A DNA stretch of 64,000 nt from Salarchaeum sp. JOR-1 (GTDB lineage: Archaea > Halobacteriota > Halobacteria > Halobacteriales > Halobacteriaceae): assembly GCF_007833275.1 (NCBI RefSeq), contig NZ_CP042241.1, forward strand, positions 1,984,001 through 2,048,000, given 5' to 3'. Both the position numbers and the translations under genes were made by a program. This document shows positions 10,381 through 18,983 of this stretch, one piece after another. The notes beneath the pieces are model-generated. The model did not search any database, was not told the DNA's origin, and was given only the letters and a program-made list of their open reading frames with translations. Position 1 is the stretch's first letter. Each line of letters starts with the position of its first letter.

Positions 10381-11711
10381 TTCGCCTCTCGTTCGAGGAC
10401 GGCACGGTGCGCGTGGAGGGCGCGAGCGAGCGCGACCTGCCGGGCGTGGAGTCGGACGCGCGCACGGACACGGGCCGCGCGCCGGCGTACCGGTACGCCG
10501 CGATTCGGGCGGCGTTGGGGGACGCGGGGGTCGCGTACGAGGACGACGTGCTTCGGGACTCGGCGCTCGGCGTGGCGTCGTCGTACGAACTCCGCGACTA
10601 CCAGCGCGAAGCCAGCTCGGCATGGCGGGACAACGACCGCCGCGGCGTCATCGAACTCCCAACGGGGTCGGGGAAGACCGTCATCGGCGTGCACGCGATC
10701 GAGTCCGTCGGGCGGAGCGCGTTGGTCGTCGTTCCCACGGTCGACCTGCTCGTGCAGTGGCGCGAGGAACTCGAAGCCGAGTTCGACGTTCCGGTGGGAC
10801 AGCTCGGGGGCGGCGAGCAGGTCGTCGAAGACCTCACCGTCGCGACGTACGACTCGGCGTACCTGCGGGCTGACGGCCTCGGCGACCGCTTCGGCCTGCT
10901 CGTCCTGGACGAAGTCCACCACCTCGGCGGCGAAGGCTACCGCGACATCGGCCGGCTGTTCGCCGCGCCCGCCCGCCTCGGCCTCACCGCGACGTTCGAG
11001 CGACCGGACGGCGAACACGCGGTCATCGAGGACCTCGTCGGCCCCGTCGTCTACCGGCTCTCGGCGGACGACCTCGCGGGCACGCACCTCGCGGACTACG
11101 ACGTCAAGCGCCGCTCCGTCCCGCTGACCGACGACGAGCGCGAGCGCTACGAGGACGCGCAGGGAACCTTCACGGACTACCTGGAGTCGTCGAACATCCA
11201 GTTCCGGTCGGGCAGCGACTACCAGGAGCTCGTAAAGCGCTCCGGGAGCGACCCCGCGGCCCGCGAGGCCCTGCTGGCGAAACAGCGCGCCCGCGAAATC
11301 GTTCAGGAGTCGGAGAACAAGGTTCGGGAGTTGGCGTCGATTCTCGACCGCCACCGCGGGGACAGAGTGATCGTGTTCACGGCCTCGACCGACCTCGTCT
11401 ACCGGCTGAGCGAGCGCTACCTGATCCCCGCCATCACGCACGAGACGGGCGCGTCGGAGCGACGGCGCGTGCTCGACGCGTTCCGCCGCGGCGACTACTC
11501 GCGGGTGGTGACGGCGAACGTCCTGGACGAGGGCGTGGATGTACCAGCGGCGAATGTCGGTGTGCTTTTGGCCGGCAGCGGCTCGGAGCGGGAGTTTACA
11601 CAGCGGCTGGGACGCCTTCTCAGACCGACCGACGATGGCGGTCGAGCGGTTCTCTACGAACTCGTCTCGGAGGACACGGCAGAAGAGCGGGTGGCGGCGC
11701 GGCGGCGCTAA
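10377..11711 (+). CDS. XPB/Rad25-family DNA helicase
   Basis: 444-residue superfamily 2 helicase of the archaeal XPB type, acting in DNA repair. It starts at GTG 10377 inside the stop of the previous gene. Motif I is ELPTGSGKTVIGVH, motif II is LLVLDEVHHLGG (DEVH box), motif III GLTATFERPDG, and C-terminal motifs include VIVFTASTDLVYRL, VTANVLDEGVDVPAANVGVLLAGSGSEREFTQRLGRLLRP (motif VI QRLGRLLRP). An N-terminal damage-recognition-like segment precedes motif I, as in archaeal XPB. The partner nuclease Bax1 is encoded at 12140, separated by a lipoprotein gene read in the opposite direction. Confidence 0.92.
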   Translation: MIRLSFEDGTVRVEGASERDLPGVESDARTDTGRAPAYRYAAIRAALGDAGVAYEDDVLRDSALGVASSYELRDYQREASSAWRDNDRRGVIELPTGSGKTVIGVHAIESVGRSALVVVPTVDLLVQWREELEAEFDVPVGQLGGGEQVVEDLTVATYDSAYLRADGLGDRFGLLVLDEVHHLGGEGYRDIGRLFAAPARLGLTATFERPDGEHAVIEDLVGPVVYRLSADDLAGTHLADYDVKRRSVPLTDDERERYEDAQGTFTDYLESSNIQFRSGSDYQELVKRSGSDPAAREALLAKQRAREIVQESENKVRELASILDRHRGDRVIVFTASTDLVYRLSERYLIPAITHETGASERRRVLDAFRRGDYSRVVTANVLDEGVDVPAANVGVLLAGSGSEREFTQRLGRLLRPTDDGGRAVLYELVSEDTAEERVAARRR

Positions 11712-12067
11712 TCGTCGTCATCGGCGCGGCGGACGCTCGCGCTCGCGCTGAACGACTCGACCTCGCTGTACTGGGCGTCGTAGGGCACGGTGACGGTGCG
11801 GGTGGCGTGCGGGGCGAGCGTCACCCGCTGGAGTTCGACTGACTTCTCGCCGTTCAGGGTCGCGGTGACGTAGACGATGCCGGACTGAGCGGCGTCTCCG
11901 GTGTTCGTCACGGTGACCTCGACGGCGAGGCGGCCGTCGTCGAGTTCGATGATGGTGGTGCCGTGCGTGGAGAGCGTGAAGTCCGCGGGCCCGCCGGACG
12001 AACAGCCGGCGAGTCCGCCCGCGACGGCGACGGCCGCGCCGCGCCGGAGGAACGCGCGTCGATGCAT
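11708..12067 (-). CDS. Tat-dependent lipoprotein of unknown function
   Basis: 119 residues. The N-terminus has twin arginines, a hydrophobic stretch and a lipobox ending LAGC (Cys22), so the protein is expected to be exported folded and lipid-anchored outside the cell. The remainder is beta-rich with the sequence LAVEVTVTNTGDAAQSGIVYVTATLNG, resembling CARDB/FxLYD-like extracellular folds, and ends in an acidic tail. It is convergent with the XPB gene, overlapping by 4 bp, and sits between XPB and Bax1. No link to repair is evident. Confidence 0.75.
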   Translation of the reverse strand: MHRRAFLRRGAAVAVAGGLAGCSSGGPADFTLSTHGTTIIELDDGRLAVEVTVTNTGDAAQSGIVYVTATLNGEKSVELQRVTLAPHATRTVTVPYDAQYSEVESFSASASVRRADDDD

Positions 12068-12139
12068 ACGAGTGGGTTCCGTCGTCCGCGGAAAATACTT
12101 TCTGTCAGGCTTTTACCCGCGCCGGACGTACGTGAACGC

Positions 12140-13639
12140 GTGCTGACGAAAGACCTGCTGCGGGTGTCCCGGCGGGGCGGCGGCTACCGGCCCCGGTTCG
12201 CGGACGCGGACAGCGAGCCGCTCGCCGCGCGCGTGCTCGGCACCTATCAGGGCCACGTCGGCGAATCCCGGCAGGCGCTCGACGACGCGCTCACCGGCCT
12301 CGAACGCGAGAGCGAGGACTTCAAGCTCGTCCGGGGGTTCGCGGCGCTCGTCGAGCGGGACGCGACGTTCGAGACGCGGGCGGCTGTGGATCCGGAGCGT
12401 GCGCGGCGCGCCGCGTTCCGCGCCGCCGAGGACGCAGGTGTGGTCACCGAGCACGAGCGAGAGACGGCGATCGCGCAGGCCGCGAACCGCCTCGACACCG
12501 ACCCCGCCGCGCTCGACCGGTCGCTGTACGCCGACCGAGACGCCAGGCAGGTGCTCGCGGCGGTGGACGCGCGCTGGACGCCGACCGAACTCGTCGCGCA
12601 GTACAACCTCTCGCTCGCGCAGACGGCGCTGTTCGACGCGACGGAGGTGCGAGTGCGGACGAGCGACCCGCGTGGACTCGTCTCCGCCGTGAAGCGACTC
12701 GGGCTGCTGTACGAAATCGTGAAAACCGACGACGGTCGGGAAGTCGTTCTCACGGGGCCGGACGCGCTGTTCCGCGCGACCCGCCGGTACGGCACGCGGT
12801 TCGCCAGGGTGCTGCGGGCCGTCGTGGACGCCGACGACTGGCAGCTCAAAGCGACCATCGACGACCGCGGCACCGAGCGCGAGATGGCGCTGTCGAGCGA
12901 CGACCCCGTTCGCGCGCCCGGCGTCGAACCCGTGACGGACGTGTCGTACGACAGCGGCGTCGAGCGCGAGTTCGCGGCGGCGTTCGAGGGCCTCGACCTC
13001 GACTGGACGCTCGTCCGCGAACCCGACGTGCTCGACGCCGGCGACCGCGTGATGGTTCCCGACTTCGCGTTCGAGTACGACCACGCGGACTTCGAGGTGC
13101 TGTTCGAGATTATGGGGTTCTGGACGCCCGAGTACGTGGAGAAGAAGCTTCAGCAGTTGGACGCGGTGGACGAGGAGTTGCTCGTCGCGGTGGACGAGTC
13201 GCTGGGCGCGGGCGAGGACGTCGAACTCCGAGACCACCGCGCGATTCCCTACGCGGGGTCGGTGCGCGTGAAGGACGTGGTGCGAGAGTTGCGCGCGTAC
13301 GAGTCCGACCTCGTGGACGCGGCGGCCGCGTCGCTTCCAGACGAGCTCCGGCCGGACGCGGACGTGCTCACCATCGCGGCGCTCGCCGACGAACACGGCG
13401 TGAGCGAGGACGCGGTGGAGCGCGTCGACGTCCCCGAGCACCGCCGGGTGGGCCGAACGCTCGTCAGACCCCGCGTGCTCGACGATCTCGCCGACGAACT
13501 GACCGAGGGAATGGCGTTCAGCGACGCCGAGGACGTGCTCGACAGGTACGGGCTGTCGGACGCGAGCGCGGTGCTCGCGGAGCTCGGCTACCGGGTCGCG
13601 TGGGAGGGGCTCGGCAACGGGACACTCCGCGAGCGCTAG
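12140..13639 (+). CDS. Bax1, XPB-associated nuclease (DUF790)
   Basis: 499-residue DUF790 protein, the partner of archaeal XPB; in other archaea the pair forms a helicase-nuclease for DNA repair. GTG 12140 gives the family-typical beginning MLTKDLLRVSRRGGGYRPRF. The nuclease core is visible at about residues 305-340: VMVPDFAFEYDHADFEVLFEIMGFWTPEYVEKKL, a PD-(D/E)xK-like arrangement of Asp, Glu and Lys. A TATA-like CTTTTACC lies just upstream (about 12110-12117). The gene follows XPB on the same strand but has its own promoter region because a lipoprotein gene is inserted between them. Confidence 0.9.
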   Translation: MLTKDLLRVSRRGGGYRPRFADADSEPLAARVLGTYQGHVGESRQALDDALTGLERESEDFKLVRGFAALVERDATFETRAAVDPERARRAAFRAAEDAGVVTEHERETAIAQAANRLDTDPAALDRSLYADRDARQVLAAVDARWTPTELVAQYNLSLAQTALFDATEVRVRTSDPRGLVSAVKRLGLLYEIVKTDDGREVVLTGPDALFRATRRYGTRFARVLRAVVDADDWQLKATIDDRGTEREMALSSDDPVRAPGVEPVTDVSYDSGVEREFAAAFEGLDLDWTLVREPDVLDAGDRVMVPDFAFEYDHADFEVLFEIMGFWTPEYVEKKLQQLDAVDEELLVAVDESLGAGEDVELRDHRAIPYAGSVRVKDVVRELRAYESDLVDAAAASLPDELRPDADVLTIAALADEHGVSEDAVERVDVPEHRRVGRTLVRPRVLDDLADELTEGMAFSDAEDVLDRYGLSDASAVLAELGYRVAWEGLGNGTLRER

Positions 13640-14139
13640 AACTCGCGCCGCCGTCCCTTCGGCACCATCGACTGAAGCGAGCCGTACGTGAACAGGCCGA
13701 CGCCGATGGGTTCGATGTCGCCCGCGATGTCGTGTGCGGCGACGAGGTAGCCCCAGTCGCCGTCCCAGTCGAGGTCTTGGTCGTCGCCCGCGAGGAACCG
13801 CTCCGCCTGCTCGCGAGTCAGTTCCACGACGTTCCGCGTGGCGTCCCGGCAGAACCGCTGGACGCCCGCCGTCGTCGGCTTCCAGTGCTCCTGGCGCGTC
13901 CGGAGGACGTTCAATCCGAGCGCCTCCACGGGCACCGGCGGACTCGGGTCGGCGGGGAGCGCCCACACGCGCCCGGCGCCCTTCTCCCAGAACGTGTATC
14001 CCTCGAAAACAGAGTCGTCGAGGCCGAACCTGTCCGTCCACCACTCCACCACGGCCTCCCGGCTGGGGCGGCCCTCGACCTCGCGGTCGGCGGCCGTCTC
14101 CGGGAGCCGGTCGAACTGCGTGCTGTCGTTTCCTCTCAT
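13636..14139 (-). CDS. Conserved haloarchaeal protein linked to an RNA m5C methyltransferase (DUF7122-like)
   Basis: 167 residues. I recognise it as a conserved haloarchaeal protein, probably the family called DUF7122, but am not certain of the number. Its later half (RTRQEHWKPTTAGVQRF, WGYLVAAHDIAGDIEPIGVGLFTYG) resembles the PUA-like tail found fused to some NOL1/NOP2/Sun methyltransferases. The ATG at 14139 overlaps the stop of the methyltransferase (ATGA), implying coupled translation. I infer an RNA-binding accessory subunit. It is convergent with Bax1, overlapping by 4 bp. Confidence 0.7.
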   Translation of the reverse strand: MRGNDSTQFDRLPETAADREVEGRPSREAVVEWWTDRFGLDDSVFEGYTFWEKGAGRVWALPADPSPPVPVEALGLNVLRTRQEHWKPTTAGVQRFCRDATRNVVELTREQAERFLAGDDQDLDWDGDWGYLVAAHDIAGDIEPIGVGLFTYGSLQSMVPKGRRREF

Positions 14140-15041
14140 AGCGTGAGTTTCGCCGCGAAGAACCCGCCCGTGTCGTTCTGATGCGGGTAGAAGCGCTTCG
14201 CGTTCGCCAGCGACTCGTCGTACGATTCTCCGTCCCACTCGGTGAGGCCGTCGTCGTGGTCGAGCGCGATGTCGTACGGCTCCACGGAGAGGGCGTCGAA
14301 CTCGCGGAGAACCTCGTCAACGACGGCCTCGTTCTCCTCGGGCGCGAACGTGCACGTCGAGTAGACGACGGTGCCGCCGTCGCGCGTGAGTTCGACGGCG
14401 CGCCGCAGGATGTCCGCCTGTAACCGGGCGAGATTCCGGCTCGCACTCGGGCTCGCTTCGTCCAGCGCGTCGAGGTTCTTCCGAATCGTCCCCTCGCACG
14501 TGCAGGGCGCGTCCACGAGCGCGCGGTCGAACTCGTCTACGTCGACCACGCTCGGATCGAAGCGGCGGGCGTCCGCGTTCGTCACCGCCGCGCACGTCAC
14601 GCCGAGTCGGTCTGCGTTCCCGCGGAGCGCGGATAGCCGCCCGAGGTTGTCGTCGTTCGCCACCAACAACCCGGTGTCGTCCATCAGGTCGGCGAGCTGC
14701 GTCGTCTTGCTTCCAGGGGCCGCGCAGGTGTCCCAGACCGACTCGCCCGGCTGCGGATCGAGGACGCGCGCCGGAATCGCGGACACCTCCTCCTGTCCGT
14801 GCACCCAGCCGTGGACGTACGGCCACGTGTTCCCCGGTTTCTCCGTCTCGACTTCGAGCACGCGGTCGCTCCACTCGCGGCGCGTCACCGCCACGCCCGC
14901 CGCCTCGAACGCCTCGACCGCGCGCTCCACAGTTCCCGTAATTCCGCTCACGCGAACCACCGTCGGAAGCGGGCGCTCGCACGCGTCGAGAAACGCCTCG
15001 AAGTCGCCGATAATCGACTCGTACCGCCGCAGAGCCTCCAT
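14136..15041 (-). CDS. NOL1/NOP2/Sun-family RNA (cytosine-5) methyltransferase
   Basis: 301-residue SAM-dependent m5C methyltransferase acting on rRNA or tRNA. The SAM-binding motif VWDTCAAPGSKTTQLADLM is at about residues 114-132. Both catalytic cysteines are present: VDAPCTCEGTIRKN (motif IV) and VVYSTCTFAPEENEAVVD (motif VI). The C-terminal HQNDTGGFFAAKL motif is also present. ATG 15041 is chosen because it gives the compact family length; a longer upstream frame runs into the divergent PAC2 promoter. The next gene overlaps it by 4 bp. Confidence 0.92.
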   Translation of the reverse strand: MEALRRYESIIGDFEAFLDACERPLPTVVRVSGITGTVERAVEAFEAAGVAVTRREWSDRVLEVETEKPGNTWPYVHGWVHGQEEVSAIPARVLDPQPGESVWDTCAAPGSKTTQLADLMDDTGLLVANDDNLGRLSALRGNADRLGVTCAAVTNADARRFDPSVVDVDEFDRALVDAPCTCEGTIRKNLDALDEASPSASRNLARLQADILRRAVELTRDGGTVVYSTCTFAPEENEAVVDEVLREFDALSVEPYDIALDHDDGLTEWDGESYDESLANAKRFYPHQNDTGGFFAAKLTL

Positions 15042-15123
15042 TACTAGCGGAGTGGGCGAGCGCGCGCTAATGCGTTTCGCCTCCGCCCCACGAATTATGT
15101 GTCCGCCCCCCGTCTCACTCGGT

Positions 15124-15870
15124 ATGGCCCGAGTTCGCGAGAAGACGGACGTATCCCTCGACGACCCGATGCTCGTGGAAGGACTGCCCGGCGTCGGGTT
15201 GGTCGGGAAAATCGCGACCGACCTGCTCGTCGACCAGTTCGACATGGAGTACGTCGCCAGCATCGACGCCGACGGCATCCCCCGCGTCGCCATCTACGAC
15301 GAAGGCAACCGCGGTATCGAACCACCCGTCCGGATCTACGCCGACGAGGAACGAGACCTCCTCGCCCTCCAGAGCGACGTCCCCGTTTCCCGCACCGCCG
15401 CGGTCGACTTCGCCGACAGCGTCACCAACTGGCTCACCGACGTGGACGCCACGCCCATCTACCTCAGCGGCCTCCCCGTCGAAGACCAGACCGCCAACGC
15501 AATCCCCGATATCTACGGCGTCGCCACCGGTAACGCCGCCACCCTCCTCGACGAGAACGACATCGCCACTCCGCCCGAACGCGGCGTCGTCGGCGGCCCC
15601 ACCGGCGCACTCCTCAACCGCGCCGGCGAAACCCACCTCGACGCCGTCGGGCTCGTCGTAGAGAGCGATCCCCAGTTCCCCGATCCTGCTGCCGCCGACC
15701 AACTCCTCACCAACGGCATCGAACCCATCACGGGCGTCGACGCCGACACCGACGAACTCGTCGACCGCGCCGAGGAAATCCGCGAGCAGAAGGAGAAACT
15801 CGCCCAGCGCATGCAGCAAGCCTCCGAAGAGGAATCCAGTCAAGCCCAGCCGATGCGGATGTTCCAATGA
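15124..15870 (+). CDS. PAC2 family protein (proteasome assembly chaperone-like)
   Basis: 248-residue PAC2-family protein related to eukaryotic proteasome assembly chaperones and to archaeal PbaA/PbaB-type proteins. The signature MLVEGLPGVGLVGKIATDLLVDQF is at residues 16-39, with YLSGLPVEDQTANAIPDIYGVATG and GVVGGPTGALLNRAG further on. A C-terminal Gln/Glu-rich coiled coil (residues 215-240) and MRMFQ end follow; C-terminal tails of this kind can dock on the proteasome in PbaB, inferred here. TATA-like AATTATGTG at about 15092-15099 is 25-30 bp upstream. It ends before a strong hairpin at 15877. Confidence 0.85.
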   Translation: MARVREKTDVSLDDPMLVEGLPGVGLVGKIATDLLVDQFDMEYVASIDADGIPRVAIYDEGNRGIEPPVRIYADEERDLLALQSDVPVSRTAAVDFADSVTNWLTDVDATPIYLSGLPVEDQTANAIPDIYGVATGNAATLLDENDIATPPERGVVGGPTGALLNRAGETHLDAVGLVVESDPQFPDPAAADQLLTNGIEPITGVDADTDELVDRAEEIREQKEKLAQRMQQASEEESSQAQPMRMFQ

Positions 15871-15876
15871 CCCGTG

Positions 15877-15918
15877 TTCCCGCTCGAGTTAGCGCTCCGC
15901 GCTAACCGCTCGCGGGAA
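15877..15918 (+). terminator. Hairpin terminator after the PAC2 gene
   Basis: Perfect inner stem GTTAGCGC/GCGCTAAC around a TCC loop (15888-15906), extended outward by TTCCCGC/GCGGGAA-type pairing, then A-rich bases. It begins 7 bp after the stop. Confidence 0.6.
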
Positions 15919-16114
15919 AACCCGTCACGGGGAAAGCGGTCGCCCCCGTGACCGAGAATCCCGCGCTTCGCGCGAGAACAGCTGTGGCCGGCGAACGTTT
16001 ATCAGTGAGGACGCGGCCAGTCCCGGCCATGAGTTGACGGGTGAGCGTCGTGTCGGAGCGCGAAACCGGCGGAGACGCCGGCACGATAGTGAGGCGGTCT
16101 CTGCCTGTAAGCCC
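15919..16114. other. Non-coding stretch with a promoter-like element and a GAGA hairpin
   Basis: No gene longer than two codons is supported. A plus-strand TATA-like CGTTTATC (15996-16003) is followed about 26 bp later by ATG AGT TGA at 16029, and then by a hairpin CCGGCG-GAGA-CGCCGG at 16066-16081 with a GNRA-type loop. On the minus strand this is the 3' region of the ABC ATPase gene. It could be a small RNA or a terminator. Confidence 0.3.
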
Positions 16115-16867
16115 TTATTCGCCGATGAGCGAGCGAATTCGGTCTTCGTACTCGCGGAACGCCGCCGTCGTCCTGTCTCGAGGTCGTTCGAGGTCGACAG
16201 GAACGACCTCTTTCAGCCGTCCCGGGCCGGGCTGAAGGACGACGACCCGATCCGCAAGCGTCACTGCTTCTTCGACGTCGTGCGTCACGAAGAGTACGGT
16301 TTTCGCCGTCTCGCGCCAGATAGTGAGGAGTTCGGCGTGGAGGTTCGCCCGCGTCTGCGCGTCGACGCTCGCGAACGGCTCGTCCATCAAGAGGACGTCC
16401 GGATCGACGGCGAGCGCGCGAGCGATGCCGACGCGCTGTTTCATCCCCCCCGAGAGTTCCTTGGGGTACTGGTCGGCGGCGTCACGCAGACCGACGAGAT
16501 CGAGCATTTTGTCGACGCGCGTCTCGCGTTCGGTCGCGGAGAGAGCCTGCTGTTCGAGCCCGAACTCGACGTTCCCGCGCGCGGTTCGCCACGGGAAGAG
16601 CCCGTACTCCTGAAACACCATCCCTCGGTCGGTGCTCGGCCCGCGCACGCGGGATCCGTCCAGGCGAACCTCACCGTCGGTCGCAGTCTCCAAGCCCGCG
16701 ATGATGCGGAAGAGCGTTGTCTTCCCACAGCCCGACGGGCCGACGATACAGACGAACTCACCGTCCTCAACCTCGAACGACACGTCGTCGAGCGCCTGTA
16801 CGGCCTGTCGGCCGTCAAACCGCTTCGAAACGCTGTCGACCGCTACTTTTGGGGTCACGTCTGCCAC
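16115..16867 (-). CDS. ABC transporter ATPase, NitT/TauT type
   Basis: 250-residue nucleotide-binding subunit. Walker A is GPSGCGKTT (about residue 43), Q-loop MVFQEYGLFPWRT, signature LSGGMKQRVGIARAL, Walker B VLLMDEPFASVD and the switch VTHDVEEA. The Q-loop and PWRTARGNVEFGLE pattern are those of nitrate/sulfonate/taurine (SsuB/TauB/NrtD-like) ATPases. It overlaps the permease gene upstream by 13 bp and forms an operon with it and the binding protein. The transported compound cannot be decided from sequence. Confidence 0.92.
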   Translation of the reverse strand: MADVTPKVAVDSVSKRFDGRQAVQALDDVSFEVEDGEFVCIVGPSGCGKTTLFRIIAGLETATDGEVRLDGSRVRGPSTDRGMVFQEYGLFPWRTARGNVEFGLEQQALSATERETRVDKMLDLVGLRDAADQYPKELSGGMKQRVGIARALAVDPDVLLMDEPFASVDAQTRANLHAELLTIWRETAKTVLFVTHDVEEAVTLADRVVVLQPGPGRLKEVVPVDLERPRDRTTAAFREYEDRIRSLIGE

Positions 16868-17700
16868 GCGAGCACCTCCCGTTCGACGGCGCGGAACGCC
16901 GCGTCGCTCGCGAGGAACACGATGCTGATGACGAGCATGTAGGCGACGCTGACGTCGAGTGCGAGGTTCTGTGCGGCGATGAGTATCTCCTCACCGACGC
17001 CGGGCGGGCCGACGAGTTCCGCGGCGACGACGATCATCCAGCACTGTCCGATGCTCGTGCGGAGGCCAGTGAATATACCCGGGCTCGCCGCGGGAAGCAC
17101 GACCTTGCGAAGCATCGTCGGATGGTCGTGAACGCCGAGGCTTGCAGCGGCTTCGAGAACTGCTGAATCGACGCTTTCGACGCCGCTCAGGGCGTTGTAG
17201 AACGTGATCCAGAACGCGCCGATAGAGACGATGAACGTCGCTCCTGTGTGACCGATACCGAACCACACGATCGCGAACGCGACCCATGCGAGCGGAGGAA
17301 TCGGGCGCAACACACGGATCACGGGCGTGAGCGCGTCGTCAACCGCGGCGAACCAGCCGACGAGCACGCCGAGCGTCACGCCGAGCGTGGAGCCGATGAG
17401 GAGTCCGGGGAGGTAGTGCTGGAGGCTCTGCAAGAGGTGTGTCAGTATCGCCGGCAGTGCGAGAGGCGCCTCGACGACCGGGGTCGTGTACGTCGCGGTA
17501 GCGCTGAGTTGTCCCGCGAACGCTGCCGCGACTTCGAGGGGAGCGGGGAGAAGGTAGACCGGGAACTGGAGCGCGGCGACCGTCCACAGGACGAGGAACG
17601 CGGTGGTTCCGATAGCGCCACGCAAGACGCGCTGGCGGATCGTCGACGGACTGCGGTCGATTCCGGGGCTGCGTCCGCCCCTCGTCGTGTCAGCGCTCAT
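16855..17700 (-). CDS. ABC transporter permease, NitT/TauT type
   Basis: 281-residue inner membrane subunit with about six hydrophobic segments. The EAA-type cytoplasmic loop EAAASLGVHDHPTMLRKVVLPAASPGIFTGLRTSIGQCWMIVV (about residues 190-230) contacts the ATPase. An N-terminal 30-residue cytoplasmic leader is rich in Arg/Ser. The start ATG 17700 overlaps the stop of the binding-protein gene (ATGA) and the end overlaps the ATPase start, so the three subunits are translationally linked. Confidence 0.92.
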   Translation of the reverse strand: MSADTTRGGRSPGIDRSPSTIRQRVLRGAIGTTAFLVLWTVAALQFPVYLLPAPLEVAAAFAGQLSATATYTTPVVEAPLALPAILTHLLQSLQHYLPGLLIGSTLGVTLGVLVGWFAAVDDALTPVIRVLRPIPPLAWVAFAIVWFGIGHTGATFIVSIGAFWITFYNALSGVESVDSAVLEAAASLGVHDHPTMLRKVVLPAASPGIFTGLRTSIGQCWMIVVAAELVGPPGVGEEILIAAQNLALDVSVAYMLVISIVFLASDAAFRAVEREVLAWQT

Positions 17701-18740
17701 TCGCTGACGCCGTCGTAGAGGCTGTAATCGAATAGCTGGTCTATCGTGAGTTTCTGGCGTATCTTTCCGAGGCGGTGCGCGTACGCGGCGAACGTCCGGG
17801 CCCCGGATTCGATCTTGTGGGGATTCGAGATGAAGTCGGACGCTTTCGACGCCATCGCCCGTCGCGCGATGTTCTCGGGGAGGACGTCAGGCCCGATGAC
17901 GGAACTGGCGTGCGCCGCGGCGGCGTCCGGGTTGACTGCGGTGAACTCGGTCGCTCTGATGTGCTGTTCGATGAAGGATTTCGCGAGACTCGTCCGGTTC
18001 GTCCGGAGGTCGTCGTGCATCATCGCCACGGCGGCGGGCTGACCGGGCATGAAGTCACCCGCCCACGCGATGCTGGCGTAGCCCATGTCCCGGGCATTCG
18101 CGAGCGTGGGGACTGGTTCCATGATTGAGGTTCCGTCGATCTGACCGGCCGCGAGCGCCTGCCGGACAGGCCCTGCGCCGCCGAGCGATCGAATGTTGAC
18201 GTCGCGTTCGGGGTCGAGACCGAGTTCCTCTTTGAGCCAGTACCGCAGGAGGATGTCGGGAACGGAGCCGGGAGGGAACGTCCCGAACGTGAACTTCTCG
18301 CCCGTTTCTTCCGCCCAGGCAGCGAACGCGTCCGCGCCCTGCTGCTCGTACATCGCCGCAAACTCGTCGCGGGCGAGTATCTTCATCGCGTTCTGGATGT
18401 TCGCCGCGGTGACCTTCGCGAACCCCGTCTTGTCGGCGACGATCATCGCGGGAACGATGCCGAAGAGCGCGACGTCGTAGTCACCGGTCGCGTACGCCTG
18501 TACGATGCTCGGTCCGTCGGAGAACTCCGTCGCGTCGACCTCGGCGTCGAGCGACTCGTAGTAGCCCTCGCGCTCCATCACGAAGTGCTGCATATCCGGA
18601 TAGATCGGCATGTAGGCGACGCTCAGGGACTGGTCGCTGCTGCCACCGGTGCACCCGGCGAGTGCGGTGAGACCGACTGCACCGAGCGCGCCACCGGCGG
18701 CCTCTAGGTACTGCCGTCGCGTCGAACGGGAGTGCTGCAT
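17697..18740 (-). CDS. ABC transporter substrate-binding lipoprotein (NMT1/NrtA-like)
   Basis: 347-residue extracytoplasmic binding protein. It has a Tat signal (STRRQYLEAAGGALGAVGL) and lipobox LAGC with Cys30, so it is lipid-anchored outside the membrane. The core YMPIYPDMQHFVMEREGYYESLDAEVD, DYDVALFGIVPAMI and GAGPVRQALAAGQIDG is the NMT1/ThiY/SsuA/NrtA fold. Substrates of this fold include nitrate, sulfonates and thiamine precursors; none is implied here. ATG 18740 is chosen because a TATA-like GTTATACC (about 18778-18785, minus strand) leaves too little room for the upstream ATGs. Confidence 0.88.
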   Translation of the reverse strand: MQHSRSTRRQYLEAAGGALGAVGLTALAGCTGGSSDQSLSVAYMPIYPDMQHFVMEREGYYESLDAEVDATEFSDGPSIVQAYATGDYDVALFGIVPAMIVADKTGFAKVTAANIQNAMKILARDEFAAMYEQQGADAFAAWAEETGEKFTFGTFPPGSVPDILLRYWLKEELGLDPERDVNIRSLGGAGPVRQALAAGQIDGTSIMEPVPTLANARDMGYASIAWAGDFMPGQPAAVAMMHDDLRTNRTSLAKSFIEQHIRATEFTAVNPDAAAAHASSVIGPDVLPENIARRAMASKASDFISNPHKIESGARTFAAYAHRLGKIRQKLTIDQLFDYSLYDGVSE

Positions 18741-18949
18741 CGTACCGTCAGTTCGCGCCCCGTGGGTTTTCATCCGGGTATAACGGTGATGCACGCCACC
18801 GTGCGTGACGGCGAGCCGCGCGTTGTTCGATTCTTACGGCGGGTTAACGACCGGGTAGCGGCGTTTCGAGACGAATAGGCTCGTCGTAGGTAGGGGCAAG
18901 TATACGGGGGAGCGGAACGCCGGTTCGGTCGGTTCGCGCGAAACCCCCG

Positions 18950-18960
18950 CCTATTTATCG
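18950..18960 (+). promoter_or_regulatory. TATA box of the aminotransferase gene
   Basis: CCTATTTATCG lies 24-34 bp before ATG 18984. The same 240-bp divergent region also holds the promoter of the binding-protein gene. Confidence 0.55.
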
Positions 18961-18983
18961 GCGCAGGTGTCCCCCAGTATCAT

